From an uncultured Bacilli bacterium (lineage in GTDB: Bacteria > Bacillota_I > Bacilli_A > RF39 > UBA660): a DNA stretch of 54,744 nt. The stretch spans positions 1 through 54,744 of the forward strand of contig CAKPCJ010000006.1 of assembly GCA_934141575.1 (NCBI GenBank). The letters run 5' to 3'. A program made the translations under genes and the position numbers. Of the stretch, positions 18,357 through 25,914 are shown one piece after another. The notes under the pieces were generated by a model. It was given only the letters and a program-made list of their open reading frames with translations. It was not told the DNA's origin and made no database searches. The number at the start of each line of letters is the position of its first letter. The first letter of the stretch is position 1.

Positions 18357-18357
18357 T

Positions 18358-19185
18358 TTAATCATTCCTTATTTGATCTTCTGGAATTAATGAATAATCA
18401 TACATTACTTCAGAATGATTATCTAAGATTAATTCTTTATATAATTCTTCATTTGTTAGTTTGTCTATTACTATTCTATAAACTTGTGATATTCTAAAAT
18501 ACTTGTCATTTTCTTTTTTAAAATGGTGATTTTCTTCTACTAATTTATATCTACATGGGTATTCTCTTTCACTTCTTAATTCTCCACACAATTCACCGTT
18601 TTCAATCCAAACTAACAACTGGACATCTTGGTCTGTATTATTTTTAAATCTATAATCTATGTTATTATAAAAAACTGAGGTTCCAGTACCAAAAGGCACT
18701 CTTCTTCTTTCATCAGGAAATAAAGCATCGGAGTGGTGATGAAGTTCTGTAACTTCTAATGGACTGTTGAGTACAAGCCAGTGTATCATATTGGCCATTT
18801 GGCATAATCCTCCGCCATACCCCGACCCCATTCCATTTCTTCCGATAACTAGTCCTTCTTTATACCCCTTCTTCTTAGTTGCTCTTCCTATCGTTTTCCA
18901 ATATGAAAATGTTTCACCTGGATGTATGATTATACCATTTACTTTATTGCACGCCAACATTATATTTGTAACTTTATTTTCTTGAAGTTTTATGTCAACC
19001 CCATTTAATTTTCTAATCAATATTGAACTATGCCCTTTTACAATATTTGGAAGTTCTTCATTTAATCTAGTTTTAGCTATTTTTTCCTTACTCAATAAAT
19101 TTTTTATATTCCTAAGCATTATCTCTTTTTCAACTGATATTTTATAGCAAGCTGGACTTATATCGCAAAATAATCTTCTTTTCAT
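18358..19185 (-). CDS. VanW family protein, soluble VanB-cluster type
   Basis: 275 residues. The VanW core is HPGETFSYWKTIGRATKKKG followed by GYGGGLCQMANMIHW, with Cys128, then TELHHHSD (His149-151), and RFKNNTDQDVQLLVW. The GGGLCQ and FKNNTD patterns identify the family. No signal peptide or membrane helix is visible, so like VanW of vanB-type clusters it should be cytoplasmic, where it could meet a charged carrier protein. Molecular function of VanW is not established. First gene of a three-gene operon with the DltA-like and DltC-like genes (gaps 1 nt and a 4-nt overlap). Good RBS (GGTAGGAGT). Confidence 0.88.
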   Translation of the reverse strand: MKRRLFCDISPACYKISVEKEIMLRNIKNLLSKEKIAKTRLNEELPNIVKGHSSILIRKLNGVDIKLQENKVTNIMLACNKVNGIIIHPGETFSYWKTIGRATKKKGYKEGLVIGRNGMGSGYGGGLCQMANMIHWLVLNSPLEVTELHHHSDALFPDERRRVPFGTGTSVFYNNIDYRFKNNTDQDVQLLVWIENGELCGELRSEREYPCRYKLVEENHHFKKENDKYFRISQVYRIVIDKLTNEELYKELILDNHSEVMYDYSLIPEDQIRND

Positions 19186-19217
19186 ACTAATACTCCTACC
19201 TTTATTACTCTGTTTTT

Positions 19218-19226
19218 ATTATACCA
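19218..19226 (-). promoter_or_regulatory. Extended -10 promoter of the VanW operon
   Basis: TGGTATAAT on the minus strand (TATAAT at 19223-19218), about 33 nt upstream of the vanW-like start. No convincing -35, which is normal for a TGn promoter. Confidence 0.55.
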
Positions 19227-19277
19227 TATATATTTTTTGTTGGTTTTTTTTAATATTATAAACTCGTTTTTTTTTAA

Positions 19278-19306
19278 TTGTAAAATAAATTATTATTATA
19301 TATAAT
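19278..19306 (+). promoter_or_regulatory. Promoter of the phosphopantetheinyl transferase gene
   Basis: TTGTAA (19278-19283), 17-nt spacer, TATAAT (19301-19306), 19 nt before the ATG at 19325, so the leader is very short. Confidence 0.6.
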
Positions 19307-19324
19307 TATTTTGGAGATGTTCCT

Positions 19325-19933
19325 ATGATATATAAGATACGAAATATAAATTATTATGGTGGTAATTACCTTAAAAGTTTTTATAATTATATTTATGCAG
19401 CTAAGAAATTAAAAATATCAAAATATAGAAGGATAGATAAAATTTCTTCTTCTATTGTAGGTGAAATTATATTATCTGAACTGATAAATGAAAATTTTCA
19501 TATTAATTATAGTGATTTAACTTTTGAAATTAATGACTATGGCAAGCCTTATATTAGTGGTAATCGGTTTTATTATAATATTAGTCATTCTTTTGAATAT
19601 ATAATAACAACAATTTCAAATAATGAAATAGGCGTTGATATTGAAAAGATAAGGGAAACTTCTATTAAAAATATAAGGCATTTTGCTACTGATAAGGAAC
19701 AATTGTATATATTATCTTCTAATAATGATATTGAAAAAAGATTATTTCAAATATATACGCTTAAAGAAGCCTATTTTAAAATGAAAGGAAGCAACCTTAA
19801 CATGATTAAAGATGTTGAATTTACGATTAATGATGACATTGTTATATGCAGCGATAAAAATGTGTCAGCTTATTTTATAAATGATATGCATGATTATGTA
19901 ATAGCAATTTGTGAAAATAAAAGAGTGAATTAA
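19325..19933 (+). CDS. Sfp/AcpT-type 4'-phosphopantetheinyl transferase
   Basis: 202 residues, two-domain Sfp type. The Mg-binding motif is EIGVDIEKIR (D105, E107) and the second signature is IYTLKEAYFKMKG (K147, E148, K152); FYYNISHSFEYI holds the conserved His of the first half. It transfers phosphopantetheine from CoA to a carrier-protein serine. AcpS normally serves fatty-acid ACP, so an additional Sfp-type enzyme next to a DltC-like carrier argues for a dedicated partner. Transcribed divergently from the VanW operon with GGAGATG as RBS; stops within a hairpin shared with the convergent gene. Confidence 0.88.
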   Translation: MIYKIRNINYYGGNYLKSFYNYIYAAKKLKISKYRRIDKISSSIVGEIILSELINENFHINYSDLTFEINDYGKPYISGNRFYYNISHSFEYIITTISNNEIGVDIEKIRETSIKNIRHFATDKEQLYILSSNNDIEKRLFQIYTLKEAYFKMKGSNLNMIKDVEFTINDDIVICSDKNVSAYFINDMHDYVIAICENKRVN

Positions 19934-19939
19934 CACTCT
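19915..19939. terminator. Hairpin between convergent genes
   Basis: Stem AGAGTG/CACTCT (19922-19927 with 19934-19939), overlapping both stop codons. On the minus strand it is followed by TTTTATTTT, so it mainly terminates the transglutaminase-like gene; it could act weakly on the plus strand. Confidence 0.55.
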
Positions 19940-20879
19940 ACATAGTTTTGCTTTTTTCTTCTGGTTCCTTACCTATAACATCATATAGGCTTTTACTATT
20001 TGTCATCCAACCATTATTTAATAAATTGCGAATATTTTGAATAGTTATTTTATTTAATCCTATTTCATTTGAATAACTGTAGTATAAATCTTGATCTTTA
20101 AATGAATAAATAGAGATTAGGTTTAAATCATTTGGATTTCCATATGAGAGATTATATTGTTTAAAATCTGCCCTTTCATCTTCACTTAAAATGCTTGATA
20201 ATAAGGTATACATATACCTTACAGCTTCATGATTTCCTTTAAAGTTTTTAGAAAATTGTTCTTTGGCTTTTGTTATTTTGTAATCAATTATTTTAGCTTT
20301 TGACATACCATTGTAATTAACATTAGCTAGTTGTTCTTTAAATTCCATTATTTGGTCATCAGTATACTTATCATTTATAAATTCTAGCTTTTTATCCATT
20401 TTTTCACATTCACGTTGAGATATAATATCATAAGTTCCTAACGCATCACTTGTATATCCAAATTCCTTTGTTCTCATTCCTGACTGAATATTTGGTAAAT
20501 CCAATGTTAAATCCAACATAATTTTCATTCCATCATCAAACTGTACCTCAGTTGCTACATGTTCATTTGCATATCTTCTATTTTCTAAAGTTCTTTGTAC
20601 AACATTTGCCTTACACTTACAATCTGCACCATTTATGAGCATTGTAAGTATTTCACTTATTTGATAACATGTTTGGTATCTACTAATTTCTGGTGCTTCG
20701 TAGTTTATTCTTTCTTCAGCAATGCTTTCATCAACCATAATTCTATAGTTATAACTAAATATTTTTCCTAATTCGATATAGATATATCTCACTTTTTCAA
20801 GAGGAGTTAGATTATTTGGTATTGTTGACATTATATAGTTTATATATGGAATTATACTACTTTCTAGTTCTGGTTTCAT
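19938..20879 (-). CDS. Uncharacterised protein with transglutaminase-like Cys-His-Asp arrangement
   Basis: 313 residues, no signal peptide or membrane helix. A helical N terminus (LTPLEKVRYIYIELGKIFSYN, the usual lead-in of transglutaminase-like folds) is followed by Cys71 in RYQTCYQISEILTML, His107 in NEHVATEVQFDDGM and Asp123 or Asp127 in MLDLTLDL. Order and spacing match a papain/transglutaminase-like triad. The C-terminal half (about 150-313) is helical, charged and not recognised. The gene is monocistronic with a consensus promoter. The frame could start with GTG at 20888, but ATG at 20879 fits the AGGATGTGA site better. Substrate unknown; it could be a protease, amidase or crosslinker. 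Confidence 0.55.
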   Translation of the reverse strand: MKPELESSIIPYINYIMSTIPNNLTPLEKVRYIYIELGKIFSYNYRIMVDESIAEERINYEAPEISRYQTCYQISEILTMLINGADCKCKANVVQRTLENRRYANEHVATEVQFDDGMKIMLDLTLDLPNIQSGMRTKEFGYTSDALGTYDIISQRECEKMDKKLEFINDKYTDDQIMEFKEQLANVNYNGMSKAKIIDYKITKAKEQFSKNFKGNHEAVRYMYTLLSSILSEDERADFKQYNLSYGNPNDLNLISIYSFKDQDLYYSYSNEIGLNKITIQNIRNLLNNGWMTNSKSLYDVIGKEPEEKSKTM

Positions 20880-20900
20880 AAAAATCACATCCTATATGTA

Positions 20901-20930
20901 ATTATATATTTTTCCTCATGAAATTGTCAA
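20901..20930 (-). promoter_or_regulatory. Consensus promoter of the transglutaminase-like gene
   Basis: TTGACA (20930-20925), 18-nt spacer, TATAAT (20906-20901), 22 nt upstream of ATG 20879. Confidence 0.7.
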
Positions 20931-20935
20931 ATTAA

Positions 20936-20957
20936 AAGGAATGATTGTTCATTCCTT
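20936..20957 (-). terminator. Terminator after the zinc-ribbon membrane protein gene
   Basis: 9-bp perfect stem AAGGAATGA/TCATTCCTT (20949-20957 with 20936-20944), loop of 4, then TTTTAATTT on the minus strand. Confidence 0.75.
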
Positions 20958-20962
20958 AAATA

Positions 20963-21958
20963 TTATCTACAAGTAGCGCCTACCGTTGTAAATAAAGTTT
21001 TAAATTCTGTTGGAGTTGTACTTGATGTTAAACTATAATCATCACTTAATTCCAATTCATCTGTTGATGAAGAAAAATTAAGTTGTTGTGAAACATATAA
21101 ATAGTTACCTGCTTTATAAATATCACATGTATCTACTCCATCATCACAGCTTGCACTTTCTTTTATTGCATTTATTTCTTCATCTGTATAATTAGAAACA
21201 TCAACTTTGTATTGCCCAGTTAAACTTGTTAGCTTGTCGTTTTTAAATGTACCAGTATATGATAAAGTTCCTATTTCAGTTGTCGCCGTACATGTTACTA
21301 CATTATCGCTTGAACTTGGTTGATATGATGATGAACTGTTTGTTTTTGAACTGCTTGGATAATAGCTTGAACTTCTTGAGTAAGATTTTGAGTTTGAACT
21401 CTTACTACTATAGTAATCATTATCATCGTCATCATCGCTTATTGTTGCATTCTTATAAGAATTGTTTATATCTTGTTTTATTGTGTCAAATAGTGATCCA
21501 GCAGTTACTGCAATTACTATTATAGTAACAATAGAAACTATTGCTTCTAATATTACTAATATCATTGCTACCATTTTACATGTTTTACCTGTTTTTATTT
21601 TTTGGTTTTTTGCGTTATTATCAGTTAGCCTTTCAGCATCATTAAATGATGTCAAAGAAATTATACTAAGTACTATACCTACGATATTTAATCCTAATAC
21701 ACTTAGTACTAATAACACTATTGAACCTGTTTTACTTATATTTTGTGATGATTGTACTGGTTGTTTAACTGGCTCTGTTACTTGCTCTTTTATTACAGTT
21801 TGTTGCGTTGATTGACTTGTAATATTTTGATTATTTGTTATTGCTTGACTTTCGGGTTTGCTTTCATTTACATTAGCTTGTTCTGCCAAATTGGTTCCGC
21901 AGTTATAGCAAAACTTGCTGTCTTGTGGATTTTCAGTTCCACATTTGTTACATTTCAT
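20963..21958 (-). CDS. Zinc-ribbon membrane protein with serine-rich linker and extracellular domain
   Basis: 331 residues. The N terminus is a four-Cys zinc ribbon (MKCNKCGTENPQDSKFCYNCG). A Gln/Thr/Ser-rich linker follows to about residue 77, then two membrane helices (about 80-103 and 130-155) separated by a short charged loop with DNAKNQKIKTGK, as in DUF4190-type proteins. After the second helix comes an Asp/Ser/Tyr-rich linker (about 175-220) and a C-terminal domain of about 110 residues with four Cys (for example VVTCTATTEIG, SASCDDGVDTCDIYKAG, GATCR). Topology implies a cytosolic ribbon and an external domain, perhaps sensory or a surface structure. Function unknown. Confidence 0.7.
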   Translation of the reverse strand: MKCNKCGTENPQDSKFCYNCGTNLAEQANVNESKPESQAITNNQNITSQSTQQTVIKEQVTEPVKQPVQSSQNISKTGSIVLLVLSVLGLNIVGIVLSIISLTSFNDAERLTDNNAKNQKIKTGKTCKMVAMILVILEAIVSIVTIIVIAVTAGSLFDTIKQDINNSYKNATISDDDDDNDYYSSKSSNSKSYSRSSSYYPSSSKTNSSSSYQPSSSDNVVTCTATTEIGTLSYTGTFKNDKLTSLTGQYKVDVSNYTDEEINAIKESASCDDGVDTCDIYKAGNYLYVSQQLNFSSSTDELELSDDYSLTSSTTPTEFKTLFTTVGATCR

Positions 21959-21988
21959 ACTATCACTCCTATTTAATTCTATGCCTAA

Positions 21989-22017
21989 AGTATATCATTA
22001 TATTCTTCTTATTTCAA
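21989..22017 (-). promoter_or_regulatory. Promoter of the zinc-ribbon protein gene
   Basis: TTGAAA (22017-22012), 17-nt spacer, TATACT (21994-21989), directly after the dut terminator. Confidence 0.6.
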
Positions 22018-22019
22018 CA

Positions 22020-22039
22020 AAAAAAGGCATTTTATGCCT
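22020..22039 (-). terminator. Terminator after nrdD-nrdG-dut
   Basis: Stem AGGCAT/ATGCCT (22034-22039 with 22025-22030), 3-nt loop, then TTTTTTTG on the minus strand. It overlaps the dut stop codon. Confidence 0.8.
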
Positions 22040-22475
22040 ATTTTGAACCTGTTGAACCAAAACCATTTGTTCCTCTTACAGTAGAATCAAGTTCTTCAAC
22101 TTCTTTAAATTCGACCTTCAAAAATGGTGCGATTACCATTTGTGCTATTCTTTCACCATTTTCTACTGTTTGATTAGACAATCCGTGATTGTGAAGTGCT
22201 ACCATTATTTCTCCTCTATAATCTGCATCAACTACACCGACTTTATTTGCTGGAGCTAAGTCTCTTTTAGTAGAAAGTCCGCTTCTTGCGTATATAAATC
22301 CTGCATACCCTTTAGGTATAGACATAGCAATTCCTGTTTTTATAAATACTGTTTCATTTGGTTTTATAGTAACTGCATCATCTATACATGCATATAAATC
22401 ATATCCTGCAGAATATTCTGTTCCACATGTTGGAATAATTGCATTTTTATTTAATTTTTTTATATCTACTTCCAT
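22038..22475 (-). CDS. dut: dUTP pyrophosphatase
   Basis: 145 residues, trimeric dUTPase. The five motifs are seen in order: YSAGYDLYAC (1), YARSGLSTK (2), KVGVVDADYRGEIMVALHN (3, catalytic Asp), GERIAQMVIAPF (4) and the C-terminal RGTNGFGSTG (5). It hydrolyses dUTP to dUMP, keeping uracil out of DNA and feeding dTMP synthesis, which fits its place downstream of the ribonucleotide reductase genes. The start overlaps the nrdG end by 10 nt. Confidence 0.96.
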   Translation of the reverse strand: MEVDIKKLNKNAIIPTCGTEYSAGYDLYACIDDAVTIKPNETVFIKTGIAMSIPKGYAGFIYARSGLSTKRDLAPANKVGVVDADYRGEIMVALHNHGLSNQTVENGERIAQMVIAPFLKVEFKEVEELDSTVRGTNGFGSTGSK

Positions 22476-23017
22476 ACTTTTTTTATCTCCTTATTTCTTT
22501 GCTTTTCACTTAAAATAATTTTTTTCTTCTTTAAAGTTTCTTTTACATTGATAATTCTTTGATTTGATGACCCTCTAAAGCCTAAATCTGGATCTTTTAG
22601 TTCTTCAACAAATTTACCGTCTACAAGAACATCTATATTTTTTAATATATTTTTTGTATATGGCAATTCATCACACCATTGCTTTATTTGACCATCTATT
22701 GTGTATCCCGAAAATATCCAAATGTTTTTTTCTGGATAGTTCCTTTTGAATTCCTTTATAATATTATAAACTGTTTCTTGATTTTCTGGTTCAAAAGGTT
22801 CTCCGCCTACTATTGTCAAGCCTTCTATATATGTTGGAGCACATGCTTTAATTATTTCGTTTAATGTTTTATCAGTGAATTCTTTACCATACTTAAAATT
22901 CCATGTTTCTGGATTAAAGCAGCCTTTGCAGCAGTTCCTACAACCTGATACATAAAGTGCTACTCTTACACCTGTGCCATTTGAAATGTCACACTTTTTT
23001 ATATTACCGTAATACAT
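22466..23017 (-). CDS. nrdG: Anaerobic ribonucleotide reductase activating protein NrdG
   Basis: 183 residues, radical SAM. The 4Fe-4S motif CX3CX2C is in YVSGCRNCCKGCFNPETW, and the SAM-binding GGEP motif is in GLTIVGGEPFEPENQ. NrdG generates the glycyl radical on NrdD. The gene follows nrdD by 7 nt, with RBS AGGTGA, and overlaps dut. Confidence 0.96.
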   Translation of the reverse strand: MYYGNIKKCDISNGTGVRVALYVSGCRNCCKGCFNPETWNFKYGKEFTDKTLNEIIKACAPTYIEGLTIVGGEPFEPENQETVYNIIKEFKRNYPEKNIWIFSGYTIDGQIKQWCDELPYTKNILKNIDVLVDGKFVEELKDPDLGFRGSSNQRIINVKETLKKKKIILSEKQRNKEIKKVWK

Positions 23018-23024
23018 AATTCAC

Positions 23025-25175
23025 CTATAAATGAAGTACACGAGCTTTAATTTCTTTTGTCTTTCCAACATTCCAAAAGTTTTCACCTAAATATCCACAT
23101 GTTCTTCTGGTTACATTCATTTTACTGTGATCTTTATTGTGACAAATTGGACATTCCCATTCATTATCATCATTAATTATTATCTCACCTTCGAAACCAC
23201 ATACGTGGCAATAATCACTCTTGGTGTTAAATTCAGCGTATTGAATGTTATCATAGATAAATCTAACTACTTCTTCCATTGCTTCTAGGTTATTTTGCAT
23301 ATTAGGCACTTCAATATAACTTATTGCACCACCAGATGAGATTTTTTGGAATTGGCTCTCAAATGATAATTTATCAAATGCATTTATTTTTTCTCTTACA
23401 TCTACATGATATGAATTTGTATAATAACCTTTATCAGTTACATCTTTAATTTTTCCAAATTTTTGTTCATCTACTTTAGCAAATCTATAACATAAGCTTT
23501 CTGCAGGTGTTCCATAAAGTCCAAATCCAAGGCCAGTTTCTTCTTTCCATTCTTTACACTTATCTGCTAATTTATTCATAACTTTAAGTGCAAATTCTGT
23601 GCCACCATGTTCACTATCAGTATGTGATACACCTTTCATAAGTTTAGTTACTTCGTAAAGCCCAATGTATCCTAATGATATAGTTGAATATCCATTTTTT
23701 AACAATTTGTCTATTTTTTCGTCTCTTCCAAGTCTTGCTATTGCACCATATTGCCAATGAATTGGACTTACTGAACTACTAGTTCCTAAAAGTGCATAGT
23801 GACGGCACATTAAAGCTTCTTTGCAAAGCTCTAGTCTTTCGTCCAATAATTTCCAGAATTTTTCTTCGTCTTTATCTGCTATTATACCAATTTGTGGCAA
23901 GTTTATTGAAACTACACCTTGATTAAATCTTCCTTCAAATTTGTAATTTCCGTTCTCATCTTTCCATGGAGATAGGAAACTTCTACAACCCATTGGACTA
24001 AATACATTTCCTTCGTAATTCTCTCTCATTTTTTTAGCACTTATATAGTCTGGGTAAAGTCTTTTGCTGCTACATTTTACAGCAAGTTTAGTTAGGTAAT
24101 CATATTTACCGCCTTTTAGGCAGTTGTTCTCATCTAGAACATATATCAACTTTGGAAATGCTGGAGTTATATAAACGCCTTCTTTATTTTTAATTCCTTC
24201 ATAACGTTGGCGTAAAACTTCTTCAAATATCATTGCATTTTCTTCGATATATGGGTCGTTTTCATCCAAATACATGAATAATGTTACGAATGGAGATTGG
24301 CCATTTGTTGTCATAAGAGTATTTATTTGATATTGCATTGTTTGAACTCCACTTGATAGTTCTACTTTCATTCTGTCTGACACTATTTCCTCAATAAGTT
24401 CTTTAGATAATTTGTCTTTATATTTTTTAGTCATTTGTTTTTCGTATTTATCATGAGTTTTTCTCAAGTATTTTCCTAAATGTCTAAGCTCAACAGATTG
24501 TCCACCGTATTGGCTACTTGCTACTGCTGCAATTATTTGTGTTGTAACTGTGCAAGCAACTTGAAATGATTTTGGTGTTTCTATTAGTTTTCCATTCATA
24601 ACTGTTCCGTTGTCAAGCATGTCTCCGATATTTATCAAACAGCAGTTAAATATTGGCTGTAGAAAATAGTCCATGTCATGGAAGTGCAATATTCCTTCCT
24701 CATGTGCCTCGACTATTTTGGCTGGTAAAAGTATTCTTTTTGTTAAGTCTTTAGAAACTTCTCCTGCTATTAAATCTCTTTGCGTAGATGCTACATAAGC
24801 GTCTTTGTTTGAGTTTTCTTCCATAACTTCTTTGTTGTTATTTCTAATTAAACTCATAATAGATTCATCTGTAGTGTTAGCTTTTCTTACTAATGCTCTT
24901 GTGTATCTATAGGTTATGTATTCTTTTGCTAACTTATATTTACCGATGTTCATTAGTTTCATTTCTATTATATCTTGTATGTCTTCTACAAGTATTCTTT
25001 TCTTTCTTAACCCTTCTACATATTTTATAATATTATTTATTTGAGTTGAAGACGCTAAATCTTCTTCTGTAGTGTCCTCTTCTTCAGCAACTTGGCTATT
25101 AGCTTTTCCAATTGCTATTCTTATTTTTTCGGCATCGAAGTCTACTGAACTTCCATCCCTTTTGATTACCTTCAT
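23025..25175 (-). CDS. nrdD: Anaerobic (class III) ribonucleoside-triphosphate reductase NrdD
   Basis: 716 residues. N-terminal ATP-cone (about 1-90, MKVIKRDGSSVDFDAEKIRIAI) for allosteric control, then the glycyl-radical barrel. The zinc site is C656-X2-C659 and C675-X2-C678, and the radical glycine is G694 in RRTCGYLG near the C terminus. It reduces NTPs to dNTPs under anoxia, activated by NrdG. First gene of an nrdD-nrdG-dut operon; RBS AGGAGGAG is strong. Its promoter region carries a palindrome placed as expected for Crp/Fnr activation. Confidence 0.98.
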   Translation of the reverse strand: MKVIKRDGSSVDFDAEKIRIAIGKANSQVAEEEDTTEEDLASSTQINNIIKYVEGLRKKRILVEDIQDIIEMKLMNIGKYKLAKEYITYRYTRALVRKANTTDESIMSLIRNNNKEVMEENSNKDAYVASTQRDLIAGEVSKDLTKRILLPAKIVEAHEEGILHFHDMDYFLQPIFNCCLINIGDMLDNGTVMNGKLIETPKSFQVACTVTTQIIAAVASSQYGGQSVELRHLGKYLRKTHDKYEKQMTKKYKDKLSKELIEEIVSDRMKVELSSGVQTMQYQINTLMTTNGQSPFVTLFMYLDENDPYIEENAMIFEEVLRQRYEGIKNKEGVYITPAFPKLIYVLDENNCLKGGKYDYLTKLAVKCSSKRLYPDYISAKKMRENYEGNVFSPMGCRSFLSPWKDENGNYKFEGRFNQGVVSINLPQIGIIADKDEEKFWKLLDERLELCKEALMCRHYALLGTSSSVSPIHWQYGAIARLGRDEKIDKLLKNGYSTISLGYIGLYEVTKLMKGVSHTDSEHGGTEFALKVMNKLADKCKEWKEETGLGFGLYGTPAESLCYRFAKVDEQKFGKIKDVTDKGYYTNSYHVDVREKINAFDKLSFESQFQKISSGGAISYIEVPNMQNNLEAMEEVVRFIYDNIQYAEFNTKSDYCHVCGFEGEIIINDDNEWECPICHNKDHSKMNVTRRTCGYLGENFWNVGKTKEIKARVLHL

Positions 25176-25206
25176 ACTACTCCTCCTATATCATATTACC
25201 GTAATC

Positions 25207-25212
25207 ATGATA
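25207..25212 (-). promoter_or_regulatory. Predicted -10 element of nrdD
   Basis: TATCAT (25212-25207), which would start transcription near 25200. There is no good -35 hexamer at the right distance; instead the palindrome at 25234-25249 is centred 41.5 nt upstream of the predicted start, typical of an activator-dependent class II promoter. Confidence 0.45.
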
Positions 25213-25233
25213 GCACTATTTCAAGAATATTGC

Positions 25234-25249
25234 TGTTGCAATTGCAACA
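25234..25249. promoter_or_regulatory. 16-bp perfect palindrome, candidate Crp/Fnr operator
   Basis: TGTTGCAATTGCAACA is a perfect inverted repeat lying between divergent nrdD and a crp/fnr-type gene. Crp/Fnr dimers bind such two-fold sites. Relative to the predicted nrdD start it is centred at -41.5; on the other side its right half overlaps the predicted -35 of the regulator gene, which suggests activation of nrdD and autorepression. Site and symmetry are seen; the binding protein is inferred. Confidence 0.65.
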
Positions 25250-25270
25250 TTTTACATTTTTTGATAAAAT
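25242..25270 (+). promoter_or_regulatory. Predicted promoter of the Crp/Fnr regulator
   Basis: TTGCAA (25242-25247, inside the palindrome), 17-nt spacer, TAAAAT (25265-25270), 17 nt before the ATG at 25288. Confidence 0.5.
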
Positions 25271-25287
25271 ATTTTTGGTGATTACTC

Positions 25288-25914
25288 ATGAATGCATTTT
25301 TAGGTATCAGCGATGATGAAAAAGTACAGATGTTGAGATGCTTTAATTCAAATGTTAGATTTTTTAATAAGGGTGTAACTATAATGTCTAATCTATCTAA
25401 TACTGAAATATTATGCATATTTCAATCTGGCAGAGCTAATGTAATAAAGTCTGATTACAATGGCAATATATCAATTATTGTCACTCTTCAAAGTGGTGAT
25501 ATATTTGAATCTAATATGATTGCTGATAGAAGTGGTGAGTTATCTATTGTAGCTGCTGAAAAATGTGAAGTTATTTTCATAGATTACAATAGAGCAATAA
25601 ATAGATGTGCCAAAAACTGTCCTTACCATAATAAATTTATAGATAATATATTTCAAATAATGATGTATAAATTAAATCAAAATTATGAAAGAATTCAACT
25701 ACTTACAAAAAAAACTATAAGGGAGAAATTGCTAGATTACTTTAAAATGACTTCTAGGAAAAAAAATAGCAAGTCTTTTAAACTTGATATGAGTTTATCA
25801 GATCTTGCGGATTATCTTTCTTCAGATAGAAGTGCATTGATGAGAGAATTAAAGCATCTAAAGGAAGACAAGATAATAGATGTAGATGGCAAAACATTCA
25901 AATTACTTTTTTAG
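25288..25914 (+). CDS. Crp/Fnr family transcriptional regulator
   Basis: 208 residues. The N-terminal cyclic-nucleotide-binding-like barrel spans about 10-115 (FQSGRANVIKSDYNGNISIIVTLQSGDIFESNMI). A long dimerisation helix follows and the C-terminal winged helix has the recognition region LSDLADYLSSDRSALMRELKHLKEDKII. There is no N-terminal Fe-S cysteine cluster as in FNR; Cys residues occur in NRCAKNCPYHNKF, typical of a Firmicutes subgroup, with no proof of metal binding. It is divergent from nrdD across a palindromic operator, so control of anaerobic dNTP synthesis is likely. Effector unknown. Its last 12 nt overlap the convergent membrane gene. Confidence 0.88.
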   Translation: MNAFLGISDDEKVQMLRCFNSNVRFFNKGVTIMSNLSNTEILCIFQSGRANVIKSDYNGNISIIVTLQSGDIFESNMIADRSGELSIVAAEKCEVIFIDYNRAINRCAKNCPYHNKFIDNIFQIMMYKLNQNYERIQLLTKKTIREKLLDYFKMTSRKKNSKSFKLDMSLSDLADYLSSDRSALMRELKHLKEDKIIDVDGKTFKLLF

